Shown: positions 34,787-42,744 of the stretch, piece by piece
How positions within the stretch are numbered: position 1 is the stretch's first letter
Layout: each line of letters starts with the position of its first letter
Assembly (NCBI GenBank): GCA_046329535.1
Contig: JAXLUN010000001.1
Coordinates: 186,001 to 250,000, forward strand
Source: Bog-950 sp046329535
Lineage (GTDB): Bacteria; Bacteroidota; Bacteroidia; Chitinophagales; LD1
DNA: 64,000 bases
Direction of reading: 5' to 3'
The notes under the pieces: model-generated
Told to the model about the DNA's origin: nothing
The model's database searches: none
The model's input: the letters and a program-made list of their open reading frames with translations, nothing else
Program-made: the position numbers and the translations under genes

Positions 34787-34817
34787 TTTTGATAATTAGC
34801 AAAGTTGGATATTTTCG
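34787..34817 (+). promoter_or_regulatory. etfB-etfA promoter
   Basis: TTTTG (34787-34791), 18 bp and TATTTTCG (34810-34817), the same elements and spacing as the smc promoter. Predicted start near 34823, about 20 nt before the etfB ATG, which supports that start over the upstream in-frame codon at 34789. Confidence 0.65.
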
Positions 34818-34842
34818 CACGTCAATTTTAAAACAAATACTT

Positions 34843-35583
34843 ATGAAGATATTAGTTCCCATTGCCAAAGTGCCAGACACTACTTCCAAAATCGCTTTTT
34901 CAGATAACAATACTAAGTTTAGTACCGATGGAGTAACGTTCATCATGAATCCTACCGATGAGTGGTATGCGCTGGTTCGAGCTATTGAAATAAAAGAAAA
35001 GCAAGGAGGAGAGGTAGTTGTTATACATGTAGGCTTGGCCGACAGTGAGCAGATTATTCGGAAAGCTTTGGCAATTGGTGCCGACAAAGCAGTTCGTGTA
35101 GATGCCGACCCTACTGATGCATATTTTGTAGCTGCGCAAATTGCGGCTCATGCAAAATCAGAAAATTATGATTTGATTATAGCCGGTAAAGAAACCATCG
35201 ATTACAACTCTTATGAAGTTGGAGGAATGGTTGCAGAGCTACTTGATCTGCCTTGCGTAGCACTGGTTCAAAAATTAGAAATAGAAAATGGAGTTGCTAC
35301 CATTAAGCGTGAAATTGAAGGGGGAACTGAAACTGTTGAAGCAAAATTGCCGATGGTTATATGTGCTCAGAAAGAGTTGGCTGAGGCTCGTATCCCCAAT
35401 ATGAAAGGGATTATGGGAGCTAGAACTAAGCCTCTGGCGGTTGTTCCTGCCGATGGTACTGAAAAACTTACTTCAGTTGCCGCCTATATTCTGCCTGAAA
35501 AAGCAAAAGAATGTAAATATGTTTCAGCTGATAACGTTGCTGAATTAGTTCGCTTGTTACACGAAGAAGCAAAGGTTATATAA
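34843..35583 (+). CDS. etfB: Electron transfer flavoprotein beta subunit
   Basis: EtfB binds AMP and, with EtfA, accepts electrons from acyl-CoA dehydrogenases and passes them to ETF-quinone oxidoreductase. The 246-residue protein begins MKILVPIAKVPDTTS and shows the family blocks TFIMNPTDEWYALVRAIEIKEK, GADKAVRVDADPTDAYFVA, DLIIAGKETIDYNSYEVGGMVAELL and LPMVICAQKELAEARIPNMKGIM. An upstream start at 34789 would place the promoter inside the gene and is rejected. etfA follows after 52 nt. Confidence 0.96.
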   Translation: MKILVPIAKVPDTTSKIAFSDNNTKFSTDGVTFIMNPTDEWYALVRAIEIKEKQGGEVVVIHVGLADSEQIIRKALAIGADKAVRVDADPTDAYFVAAQIAAHAKSENYDLIIAGKETIDYNSYEVGGMVAELLDLPCVALVQKLEIENGVATIKREIEGGTETVEAKLPMVICAQKELAEARIPNMKGIMGARTKPLAVVPADGTEKLTSVAAYILPEKAKECKYVSADNVAELVRLLHEEAKVI

Positions 35584-35635
35584 ATGGATTCTAAATTGTA
35601 AACTCAAATACCAATCACACATAAAAATATAAGTT

Positions 35636-36613
35636 ATGGCTGTTTTAAGTTTTGTAGAAGCATCAGATGGTAAGATAAAGAAAGCTTCAGTAGAAGCTGC
35701 ATATTATGGTTCAAAAGTAGCTGAAGGTTTGGGCACTGATTCGGTTGCCTTGGTTTTAGGGGCTGTTTCTGCCGAGGAATTGGCAACCCTAGGTTCGGTT
35801 GGTGTAAAAAAAGTACTACATGCCAACGATGCCCGGTTCAATAATTTTGATTCTAAGTCATTTTCTAAAGCTGTGGGTGAAGCTGCCAGCACATCGGGTG
35901 CTTCCGTTGTAGTTCTGTCGTTTAACCAGAATGGGAAATTACTGGCTCCCCGATTAAGCGTTCGTCTCAAGGCGAGTTATGTTCCTGGTGCAGTTGAATT
36001 ACCCACTTTCAATGGAAACATTGCTTTAGTTAAAAAGAATGTATTTTCCGGGAAAGCTACGGCACAGTATCAGCTTACAACAGCTGTAAAAGTTATTGCT
36101 GTAAATCCTAATTCACTATCTCCGGTAAAAGTTAGCGCTGAAGCAGCAGTTGAGGCATTTTCTCCTGCCGTTACAGATGCTGACTTTACCACCGTAGTAA
36201 AATCTATAGATAAGGTAACTGGTACCGTTCCTTTAAGCGAAGCAGAACTGGTAGTTTCAGCAGGCAGAGGATTGAAAGGCCCTGAAAACTGGGGGATGAT
36301 TGATGATTTAGCTAAAGAAATGGGAGCGGCTACAGCCTGTTCACGAGCGGTTGCCGATGTTGACTGGAGACCTCACCACGAACACGTTGGACAAACCGGA
36401 TTAACTATTCGCCCTAACTTGTATATTGCCGCAGGGATATCTGGTGCTATTCAGCATTTGGCAGGGGTAAACGGTTCTAAAGTTATTGTCGTTGTAAATA
36501 CCGACCCTGAAGCCCCATTCTTTAAAGCAGCAGATTATGGAATTGTAGGTGATGCCTTTCAGGTAATGCCAAAGTTCTTGGAAGAATATAAGAAGATGAA
36601 GGCCGCCAACTAG
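35636..36613 (+). CDS. etfA: Electron transfer flavoprotein alpha subunit
   Basis: EtfA carries the FAD of the heterodimer. The 325-residue protein has an N-terminal domain similar in fold to EtfB and the C-terminal FAD-binding block: VVSAGRGLKGPENWGMIDDLA, SRAVADVDWRPHHEHVGQTGLTIRPNLYIAAGISGAIQHLAGV, then NTDPEAPFFKAADYGIVGDAFQVMP. All expected motifs are present and length is normal. It is co-transcribed with etfB and ends at a strong terminator. No acyl-CoA dehydrogenase gene is nearby. Confidence 0.97.
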   Translation: MAVLSFVEASDGKIKKASVEAAYYGSKVAEGLGTDSVALVLGAVSAEELATLGSVGVKKVLHANDARFNNFDSKSFSKAVGEAASTSGASVVVLSFNQNGKLLAPRLSVRLKASYVPGAVELPTFNGNIALVKKNVFSGKATAQYQLTTAVKVIAVNPNSLSPVKVSAEAAVEAFSPAVTDADFTTVVKSIDKVTGTVPLSEAELVVSAGRGLKGPENWGMIDDLAKEMGAATACSRAVADVDWRPHHEHVGQTGLTIRPNLYIAAGISGAIQHLAGVNGSKVIVVVNTDPEAPFFKAADYGIVGDAFQVMPKFLEEYKKMKAAN

Positions 36614-36630
36614 ATATTGTTTGTATATAC

Positions 36631-36671
36631 AAAAATGTCACTCCGGGCTAAGCCTAAGGAGTGACATTTTT
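36631..36671 (+). terminator. etf operon terminator
   Basis: A perfect 14-bp inverted repeat (36631-36644 with 36658-36671) with a 13-nt loop and flanking A/T runs lies 18 bp after etfA; it could work in either direction. Confidence 0.88.
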
Positions 36672-36719
36672 ATTTTCAAAAAATCCCTTTACATTTCGCC
36701 CGCTACGATTCAACGGGGT

Positions 36720-37319
36720 ATGAAAAAAATAGAATTAGATATTATCGCACTCTCTCATAGTGTAACGCAGTCACATTCTTTCGCTGTGGTACTCGGTGAG
36801 GTTGGTGGTACCCGTAGGCTCCCTATTGTTATTGGTGGCTTCGAGGCTCAAGCTATTGCAGTAGCTCTGGATAACATGAAGCCTTCCAGACCATTGACTC
36901 ATGATTTGATGAAAGATATTTGTGACACTTTTGATATACAGTTAGAATACATCCATATTACCAAATTACAGGATGGGGTTTTCTATTCTAACCTGGTTTG
37001 TAAGCGTGGTGCCGAGTACTTTGAAATTGATTCAAGAACAAGCGATGCTTTGGCTATGGCGGTTAGGTTTGATTGCCCTATCTATGTTGAAGAAGCCATT
37101 CTGAATGAAGCAGGAACGGAAGCTGATCCCAACGAAGAAACTCACGAGATATCTGATAATGAAGAAAAAGAAATTGCAGAACTTACTGAGCCACTGCCAT
37201 CTTCCAACTATACACAAATGACCATTGCTGAGTTACAAATTCAAATGAAAGCGGCCATTGATAATGAAGATTATGAACTGGCTGCCCGGATACGTGATGA
37301 GCTAAATAAACGTAAGTAG
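36720..37319 (+). CDS. Bifunctional nuclease domain (DUF151) protein with UVR motif
   Basis: The 199-residue protein starts MKKIELDIIALSHSV. It contains the DUF151/BFN domain (FAVVLGEVGGTRRLPIVIGGFEAQAIAVAL ... RPLTHDLMKDICD ... FEIDSRTSDALAMAVRFDCPIYVEE) and, after an acidic linker, a C-terminal UvrB/UvrC-type helical hairpin (LQIQMKAAIDNEDYELAARIRDEL). Plant members of this family act as nucleases; in bacteria the role is not settled. The chosen ATG follows a promoter-like TACATTTC (36690-36697); longer in-frame starts would overlap the etf terminator. Confidence 0.9.
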   Translation: MKKIELDIIALSHSVTQSHSFAVVLGEVGGTRRLPIVIGGFEAQAIAVALDNMKPSRPLTHDLMKDICDTFDIQLEYIHITKLQDGVFYSNLVCKRGAEYFEIDSRTSDALAMAVRFDCPIYVEEAILNEAGTEADPNEETHEISDNEEKEIAELTEPLPSSNYTQMTIAELQIQMKAAIDNEDYELAARIRDELNKRK

Positions 37320-37376
37320 CAATCTTACTTAGGCCTCTACTTTCTATCTTTTCCATACACCTGAAACTAAAATTGT

Positions 37377-37384
37377 TATGTTTG
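37377..37384 (+). promoter_or_regulatory. nupC promoter -7 element
   Basis: TATGTTTG is an exact TAnnTTTG match 20 bp before the nupC ATG. No convincing -33 TTG is present at the expected distance. Confidence 0.45.
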
Positions 37385-37403
37385 AACAAATCAAACAAAT
37401 TAC

Positions 37404-38684
37404 ATGGAACGATTTACAGGATTGATTGGTGTTGTACTTATTTTGGGTATTGCTCTAGCTTTTTCAAACAACCGGAAGGCTATCAATTTGCGCTTAGTAT
37501 TAAGTGGTTTAGGTCTACAACTGGCCCTGGCTGTTTTTGTATTAAAAACCAGCGTTGGGCAAAACACTTTTGCCTATGTGGGAGATAAAATTAAGCGCCT
37601 TCTGGAGATGGCTGACAAAGGAGGTGAGTTTGTTTTTGGAGGCCTTATGCGTCCGGATTTATTACATCCTATTTTTGGAGACTCACATAGTTTCCTGTTT
37701 ATGTTTAAGATAATGCCAACCATCATTTTTGTTGCCGTATTGGTAAGTATTGCCTATCATATAGGAATTATGCAGGTGATAGTATCTTATATAGCCCGTG
37801 CCGTTCATTTTTTAATGCAGGTTTCCGGCAGCGAAGCTCTTTCTAACGTGGCCTCTACTTTTGTTGGTCAGGTTGAGGCGCAAATTATGATTAAACCCTA
37901 CATCTCCTCCATGACCATGAGTGAGTTGTTGGCTTCCATGAGCGGAAGTATGGCATGTATTGCTGGCGGGGTAATGGCTGTATATATCAGTATGGGTGTT
38001 CCGGCACCATATCTTTTGGCGGCCAGTATTATGGCAGCACCGGCATCTCTGGTTATCGCAAAAATAGTTTGGCCTGAAACGGAGGAAAGCGCCACCAAAG
38101 GAGCTGTTAAACTCGAGGTAAAAAAGGTTCATGCCAACCTGCTGGATGCCATTTCGCATGGAGCAGCCGATGGCTTAAAAGTTTCACTAAACGTAATTGC
38201 TATGCTTATTGGTTTTATTGCCCTGATTGCTTTGGTCAATGTGCTACTAACTAAGTTTGGTGTATTACTGGCTATGACAGGTATGAACCTCGATTTTATA
38301 GGCATAAACCTGACTAACTTTACTTTAGACTCAATTTTTGGATCCCTCTTTTCTGTGTTTGCTTGGGCTATGGGGGTTCCATCAAACGATATTCATACAG
38401 TAGGAACCTTACTTGGAACCAAACTGGTGATCAACGAATTTGTGGCTTATGCCAACCTATCACCCATGATAGCCGCTAAAACGTTATCACCTAAAGCCTT
38501 AATCATTGTCAGTTTTGCCTTATGCGGCTTTGCTAACTTCAGCTCAATTGCCATCCAGGTAGGTGGTATTGGAGAACTGGCACCAGACCGAAGAAAAGAC
38601 CTGGCTAAACTAGGCTTTAAAGCCTTGATGTGCGGAACGCTGGCATCTTACCTTTCGGCAACCATTGCCGGTATTCTATCTTAA
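37404..38684 (+). CDS. nupC: Concentrative nucleoside transporter (NupC family)
   Basis: This inner-membrane CNT-family symporter imports nucleosides driven by a cation gradient. The 426-residue protein has about ten hydrophobic helices, an N-terminal NupC block (GLGLQLALAVFVLKTSVGQ) and the core motifs VASTFVGQVEAQIMIKPYI, ELLASMSGSMACIAGGVMAVYISMG and the C-terminal ALCGFANFSSIAIQVGGIGELAPDRRKDLAKLGFKA. Length and motifs match the family. Cation and nucleoside preference cannot be read. It is a single-gene unit bounded by its own promoter and terminator. Confidence 0.95.
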   Translation: MERFTGLIGVVLILGIALAFSNNRKAINLRLVLSGLGLQLALAVFVLKTSVGQNTFAYVGDKIKRLLEMADKGGEFVFGGLMRPDLLHPIFGDSHSFLFMFKIMPTIIFVAVLVSIAYHIGIMQVIVSYIARAVHFLMQVSGSEALSNVASTFVGQVEAQIMIKPYISSMTMSELLASMSGSMACIAGGVMAVYISMGVPAPYLLAASIMAAPASLVIAKIVWPETEESATKGAVKLEVKKVHANLLDAISHGAADGLKVSLNVIAMLIGFIALIALVNVLLTKFGVLLAMTGMNLDFIGINLTNFTLDSIFGSLFSVFAWAMGVPSNDIHTVGTLLGTKLVINEFVAYANLSPMIAAKTLSPKALIIVSFALCGFANFSSIAIQVGGIGELAPDRRKDLAKLGFKALMCGTLASYLSATIAGILS

Positions 38685-38707
38685 TACATCTTAAATTTTA
38701 TTTTATA

Positions 38708-38735
38708 AACAGGCTGCAAAATCTTGCAGCCTGTT
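38708..38735 (+). terminator. nupC terminator
   Basis: AACAGGCTGCAA and TTGCAGCCTGTT form a perfect 12-bp stem with a 4-nt loop, followed by TTTG, 24 bp after the stop codon. Confidence 0.9.
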
Positions 38736-38746
38736 TTTGTTAAGGC

Positions 38747-38821
38747 CTACAAATAAAAAGTCCCGCCTTTTTTAGGGGCGGGACCGTTACCTATGGTGGT
38801 AACCATGGCAACATCCAACAT
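38747..38821 (-). CDS. Putative 24-codon leader-type mini-ORF
   Basis: An ATG at 38821, preceded by an A-rich stretch (ATAAAG), opens a 24-codon frame containing MVTTIGNGPAPKKGG. The VTTIGNG core resembles the end of the enterobacterial threonine-operon leader peptide (TITTGNGAG), and both share the DNA core GGTAACGGT. The reading frame runs through the terminator hairpin at 38760-38784, so a translating ribosome would open it. No biosynthetic gene follows. Translation is a proposal only. Confidence 0.4.
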   Translation of the reverse strand: MLDVAMVTTIGNGPAPKKGGTFYL

Positions 38822-38850
38822 CTTTATGTATAGTTACTGTGTTACTTGAT
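38753..38850 (-). ncRNA. Candidate orphan attenuator / small RNA between nupC and dnaK
   Basis: On the minus strand a consensus -7 box (38862-38855) is followed by about 100 nt. This stretch contains a mini-ORF, a GTTACC/GGTAAC hairpin (38803-38798 with 38791-38786) and a strong GC-rich terminator with a T run. The layout matches a transcription attenuator or a free small RNA. Downstream on this strand lies only the convergent nupC gene, so no controlled gene is evident. An alternative is that the hairpins are just the 3' end of the dnaK transcript. Confidence 0.5.
38760..38784 (-). terminator. GC-rich terminator (small RNA or dnaK)
   Basis: On the minus strand GTCCCGCC and GGCGGGAC form an 8-bp stem around CCTAAAAAA and are followed directly by TTTTT. 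It is the first good terminator after dnaK (about 165 nt downstream) and also ends the candidate small RNA. Confidence 0.85.
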
Positions 38851-38854
38851 GGGG

Positions 38855-38862
38855 CAAATGTA
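38855..38862 (-). promoter_or_regulatory. -7 element for the candidate small RNA
   Basis: Minus-strand TACATTTG matches TAnnTTTG exactly, in the gap between dnaK and the attenuator-like sequence. A TTG lies only 13 bp further upstream (38878-38876), which is shorter than usual, so strength is uncertain. Confidence 0.45.
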
Positions 38863-38948
38863 TCTGCATTTTTTTCAATTGTCCTAATTTATCTGTCCCT
38901 TGGATTAACATTTAACTATTTAGTTGTTTTTGTCTTCTCAAACTGACA

Positions 38949-40856
38949 TTATTGCTTATCATCTTTTACTTCCTCGTATTGCACATCTTGCACGTTATCA
39001 GCATTTTGTGCCCCACTTTCAGCATTTGCCTCCGGATTGGTTTGTGCCTGTTGAGTAGCGTTATAGATGTCTTGAGAAGCTGCCTGCCAAGCTGTATTCA
39101 ATGTTTCGGAAGCTTTATCCATCGCTTCGGAGTTGCCCGATTCTTTAGCGGTTTTCAGTTCCGTTAAGGCAGTTTCGATAGCTGTTTTCTTTTCGGTAGG
39201 AATTTTGTCGCCTACTTCTTTCAACTGTTTCTCGGTTTGGAAGATAAGTGAGTCAATCATGTTCGCCTTTTCAGCTTCTTCGCGTGCTTTCTTATCGGCA
39301 TCTTCGTTGGCTTTGGCTTCATTCTTCATCTTTTCAATTTCCTCCTTAGATAGACCGCTGTTCGCTTCTATACGGATACTTTGTTCTTTGCCGGTTCCTT
39401 TATCCTTAGCATGAACATGTACAATACCATTGCTGTCAATATCGAAAGTTACCTCAATTTGAGGTGTACCTCTCATGGCTGGTGGAATTCCATCCAAGTG
39501 AAAGCGTCCAATCGTCCGGTTATCTTTCGCCATTGCTCTTTCGCCCTGAAGAACGTGAATTTCTACCGAAGGTTGGTTGTCTACAGCCGTAGTAAACACC
39601 TGCGATTTTTTAGTTGGAATGGTTGTATTGGCCTCAATCAATTTGGTCATTACATTACCCATTGTTTCGAGACCAAGTGACAGAGGTGTTACATCCACCA
39701 ATACGATATTATCTTTTACCTCTCCACTTAAAATTCCCCCCTGAATTGCGGCTCCAACAGCAACTACTTCGTCAGGGTTTACACCTTTAGATGGCTTTTT
39801 ACCAAAGAATTTTTCTACAACTTCCTGAATCTTTGGTATGCGGGTAGATCCACCTACCAGAATTACATCATGAATATCTGATGCCGTGTAGCCGGCATCT
39901 TTTAGAGCTTGACGGCAAGGTTCCAGAGTTCTTTCAACCAGAGCGTCACAAAGTTGCTCAAATTTAGCACGGGTCAATTTGCGCACTAAGTGCTTAGGCA
40001 CTCCATCTACAGCTGTAATATATGGCAAATTGATTTCTGTTTCCTGAGATGCGGAAAGTTCAATCTTCGCTTTTTCCGCAGCCTCCTTCAAACGCTGAAG
40101 AGCCATTGGGTCTTTACGAAGATCAACTCTTTCTTCATTTTGGAACTCGTTGGCTAGCCATTGGATGATTTCATTATCAAAATCATCTCCACCCAAGTGA
40201 GTGTCGCCATTGGTAGATTTTACTTCAAATACACCATCGCCCATTTCAAGGATAGAAACATCAAATGTTCCACCACCAAGGTCATATACAGCCACTTTCA
40301 TATCACGCCCTTGCTTATCAAGACCATAAGCTAATGCAGCAGCGGTAGGCTCATTCAAAATTCTTTTCACCGTAAGCCCGGCAATTTCTCCGGCTTCTTT
40401 CGTAGCCTGACGCTGTGAGTCATTAAAGTAAGCCGGAACGGTAATTACAGCTTCTGTAACTTGTTGACCCAAGTAATCTTCAGCCGTTTTCTTCATTTTT
40501 TGAAGTATAACGGCCGATAATTCCTGAGCAGTGTAAAGACGTCCGTCAATATCAACACGAACTGTATCGTTATCGCCCTTAACCACTTTGTATGGAACAC
40601 GAGGTATCTCTTTGGTGGCTTCGCCATATCGAATACCCATAAAGCGTTTAATAGAAGATATGGTTTTAGTAGGATTGGTAATGGCCTGACGTTTAGCCGG
40701 GTCGCCCACCTTTCTTTCACCATTGGTAAGGAAAGCAACAATACTAGGTGTGGTTCTTCTTCCTTCGTCATTCTGAATAACCACCGGGTCACTTCCTTCC
40801 ATTACAGCCACACATGAGTTGGTTGTTCCTAAATCAATTCCGATAATTTTTCCCAT
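38949..40856 (-). CDS. dnaK: Chaperone DnaK (Hsp70)
   Basis: DnaK is an ATP-dependent chaperone working with DnaJ and GrpE in protein folding. The 635-residue protein begins MGKIIGIDLGTTNSCVAVMEG and has the phosphate-binding VYDLGGGTFDVSILE, the adenosine motif VILVGGSTRIPKIQEVV, the linker DNIVLVDVTPLSLGLET and the substrate-binding beta domain (DIDSNGIVHVHAKDKGTGKEQSI). A helical lid and an acidic tail (EEVKDDKQ) complete it. Complete and typical. It stands alone: no grpE or dnaJ is adjacent. Neither a CIRCE operator nor a clear promoter was found upstream. Confidence 0.98.
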   Translation of the reverse strand: MGKIIGIDLGTTNSCVAVMEGSDPVVIQNDEGRRTTPSIVAFLTNGERKVGDPAKRQAITNPTKTISSIKRFMGIRYGEATKEIPRVPYKVVKGDNDTVRVDIDGRLYTAQELSAVILQKMKKTAEDYLGQQVTEAVITVPAYFNDSQRQATKEAGEIAGLTVKRILNEPTAAALAYGLDKQGRDMKVAVYDLGGGTFDVSILEMGDGVFEVKSTNGDTHLGGDDFDNEIIQWLANEFQNEERVDLRKDPMALQRLKEAAEKAKIELSASQETEINLPYITAVDGVPKHLVRKLTRAKFEQLCDALVERTLEPCRQALKDAGYTASDIHDVILVGGSTRIPKIQEVVEKFFGKKPSKGVNPDEVVAVGAAIQGGILSGEVKDNIVLVDVTPLSLGLETMGNVMTKLIEANTTIPTKKSQVFTTAVDNQPSVEIHVLQGERAMAKDNRTIGRFHLDGIPPAMRGTPQIEVTFDIDSNGIVHVHAKDKGTGKEQSIRIEANSGLSKEEIEKMKNEAKANEDADKKAREEAEKANMIDSLIFQTEKQLKEVGDKIPTEKKTAIETALTELKTAKESGNSEAMDKASETLNTAWQAASQDIYNATQQAQTNPEANAESGAQNADNVQDVQYEEVKDDKQ

Positions 40857-41033
40857 AAGTTTTTTGTTTTAGTTGCACGGATAAGTCAAGCACTGTGCCG
40901 ATACAATAAACCTGACATTTTGCAGAGTTCATCTGCCAAAAGCAGGTTAAATGAACATATTTTGGAATAACCGTAATGGCAATTTGTCAGAAAGAATGAA
41001 TCAAACAGAACCAGAATAAGCAAACAGGACTAT

Positions 41034-42101
41034 CTACTGGCAGATAAGACCACTATGATTTTTAAAACGAAGAGCGCTAGACAGTGTACTGCATGAAAGA
41101 GTGTCTAAACCATTATTCGACAGTAAAACACTATCTACCTGTTTCACATATCTGCTGGAAAACAAACCAACGGCCTGGCCTATTGGTGAGATATTGCTGT
41201 ATGGAGGAAGTGCTTCATTAGAAGTAAGGCCACTTTGAGCTTGCTGAGAATTAATATAAGCCGCCAAATCAGTTCCTCCTACAGAAAAAGTAAACACCAT
41301 GCCTTTCTGAATGTTAAATTCACGGTAAACATCGCTTCGCGCTTCCAGTTTATTTGATAAACCTTTTAAGAGCACATCGGCCGTAAGTTCAGCCTGTATA
41401 TTAGAGCCGGATGCATAATCCTGTATCAATGATTTGTAAAGAAATATATCGGCAAAAGTATCCGCTCTTAAAGAGTTGTCGCTTTGATTGTATTCCCTGT
41501 AATGAAATCGTACACTTAAATCGTAAATGCCAGCGTTTTCAGCCGTATTCCAAATCGCTTTTGCGGGAGCATTGTTTTGTATATTAAGTTTAGCTGCCTT
41601 GCTTGGAACTAAAATTTGGAAGTCTTTTACTAATGCAATCCCTTCCTGATTGCCCGTTTTCTTGGTCTCAAATACGAAATTGTTGGTGGTGTTTGTTACT
41701 TGCAATTTGTATCGTTTGTTAGGGTCTAGACTTCCGGTAAATCTATATAGTATGTTAGGTGAGTTAGCAAAAGTTCCGGTTTCTTTAGGCAATCCCAATG
41801 CATCACCATCTACACGGGTTAAAGTAATAGGTGAGCCATTTACAGAGCCATTTAAATATGGAATCAGCTTTACGGTTAGTGCATTATCCGGATAGTAAAC
41901 TGAATCGGCAATTCCTGCAGCTACTAACGCATTACCGGCTACCAAAAACGCCTTTTGAATGCGGATGTAGTGGATGGTTTCCTGCTGATTCAATAGTCCA
42001 TAAACCACAGGAACTTCTTTATATTCTGAGGTAATATCAAAGTCTTGTTTACATCCGGTAAGGGTAGTTATCAGTAATAACAGAGATAAGATTAGTTTCA
42101 T
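41034..42101 (-). CDS. DUF4249-like lipoprotein
   Basis: The 355-residue protein has a lipoprotein signal (LLLLITTLTGC, lipid Cys at about residue 17) and the DUF4249-like start YKEVPVVYGLLNQQETIHYIRIQKAF. The Ig-like middle (RYKLQVTNTT) is followed by the C-terminal YSNISPIGQAVGLFSSRYVKQVDSVLLS. DUF4249 proteins are Bacteroidota outer-membrane lipoproteins usually encoded beside a TonB-dependent receptor; no such receptor is nearby, so this copy is isolated. Function unknown. Confidence 0.85.
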   Translation of the reverse strand: MKLILSLLLLITTLTGCKQDFDITSEYKEVPVVYGLLNQQETIHYIRIQKAFLVAGNALVAAGIADSVYYPDNALTVKLIPYLNGSVNGSPITLTRVDGDALGLPKETGTFANSPNILYRFTGSLDPNKRYKLQVTNTTNNFVFETKKTGNQEGIALVKDFQILVPSKAAKLNIQNNAPAKAIWNTAENAGIYDLSVRFHYREYNQSDNSLRADTFADIFLYKSLIQDYASGSNIQAELTADVLLKGLSNKLEARSDVYREFNIQKGMVFTFSVGGTDLAAYINSQQAQSGLTSNEALPPYSNISPIGQAVGLFSSRYVKQVDSVLLSNNGLDTLSCSTLSSALRFKNHSGLICQ

Positions 42102-42170
42102 AAGGCGAGCAAAAATATCAGAATAACTGGCTTAGTGAAAAAGTCTGTTGAATTTGGATTTTGTAAAAAC

Positions 42171-42202
42171 TTGACAATTCCAACGACTTTGTATTATATT
42201 TG
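42171..42202 (+). promoter_or_regulatory. Promoter of the adhesin locus
   Basis: TTG (42171-42173), 21 bp and TATATTTG (42195-42202), an exact -7 match. It would drive the small secreted protein and, 20 nt beyond its stop, the giant adhesin. Confidence 0.6.
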
Positions 42203-42244
42203 GATCAGGCGGTTATTTTTTTAATCAGTTAAATATCGATCACT

Positions 42245-42724
42245 ATGGACAACACAACCTACTGTAAGCCCAAATTCCGAACGTTTAAAGAACTTAAGGT
42301 AATATCTATGTTTACGATGCTTATCTTGGGGTGGGCATTTAATTCACATGCACAGAACAATGTCAAGATTGCCGGGAATTACCGGCTGTTACATCCCAAG
42401 GTCACATACAAGACTCTAAGTGAGAATTCTGACAATTATTTGTTTGCTCAACATTACAAATCAGGTAAGACTATTTCCATATCAAAAGATGGGACTTTTT
42501 TTTATCAGGTTGGCGATGCGATGAAGTCAGTTAGAGTTGAGTTTATCTCTGATTATGAGATTAAGTTGATATTCGTTAGTGTAGGGGGGAGTAAAAATGA
42601 TGAAAGGGATTCTAGTTCAGAATCCTATTCAGTTTATAACTATAACGAAGACAAACACGGTTTTACCATATTTAGAGAAGATCCTTTACTCAAAGAGGTA
42701 TATACATTTGTAAGAACCCAATAA
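42245..42724 (+). CDS. Small secreted protein of unknown function
   Basis: The 159-residue protein has a long N-terminal region followed by a hydrophobic segment and cleavage-like site (MFTMLILGWAFNSHAQ). A start at the internal ATG (42308) would give a normal-length signal peptide. The mature part is a single small beta-rich domain (IAGNYRLLHPK ... KSGKTISISKDGTFFYQVGD ... YEIKLIFVSVGG). This recalls lipocalin-like or secreted-protein folds, but no family is recognised. It precedes the giant T9SS adhesin by 20 nt and is likely co-transcribed. Confidence 0.75.
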   Translation: MDNTTYCKPKFRTFKELKVISMFTMLILGWAFNSHAQNNVKIAGNYRLLHPKVTYKTLSENSDNYLFAQHYKSGKTISISKDGTFFYQVGDAMKSVRVEFISDYEIKLIFVSVGGSKNDERDSSSESYSVYNYNEDKHGFTIFREDPLLKEVYTFVRTQ

Positions 42725-42744
42725 TTATTTTAAAAAATAAGATT

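Noticed and set aside
34743..35087. 114-codon antisense frame over etfB
   Set aside because: Lies opposite conserved EtfB codons; Ser- and Ile-rich shadow composition.
40857..41033. CIRCE-type heat-shock operator upstream of dnaK
   Set aside because: No TTAGCACTC-N9-GAGTGCTAA inverted repeat is present in the region.
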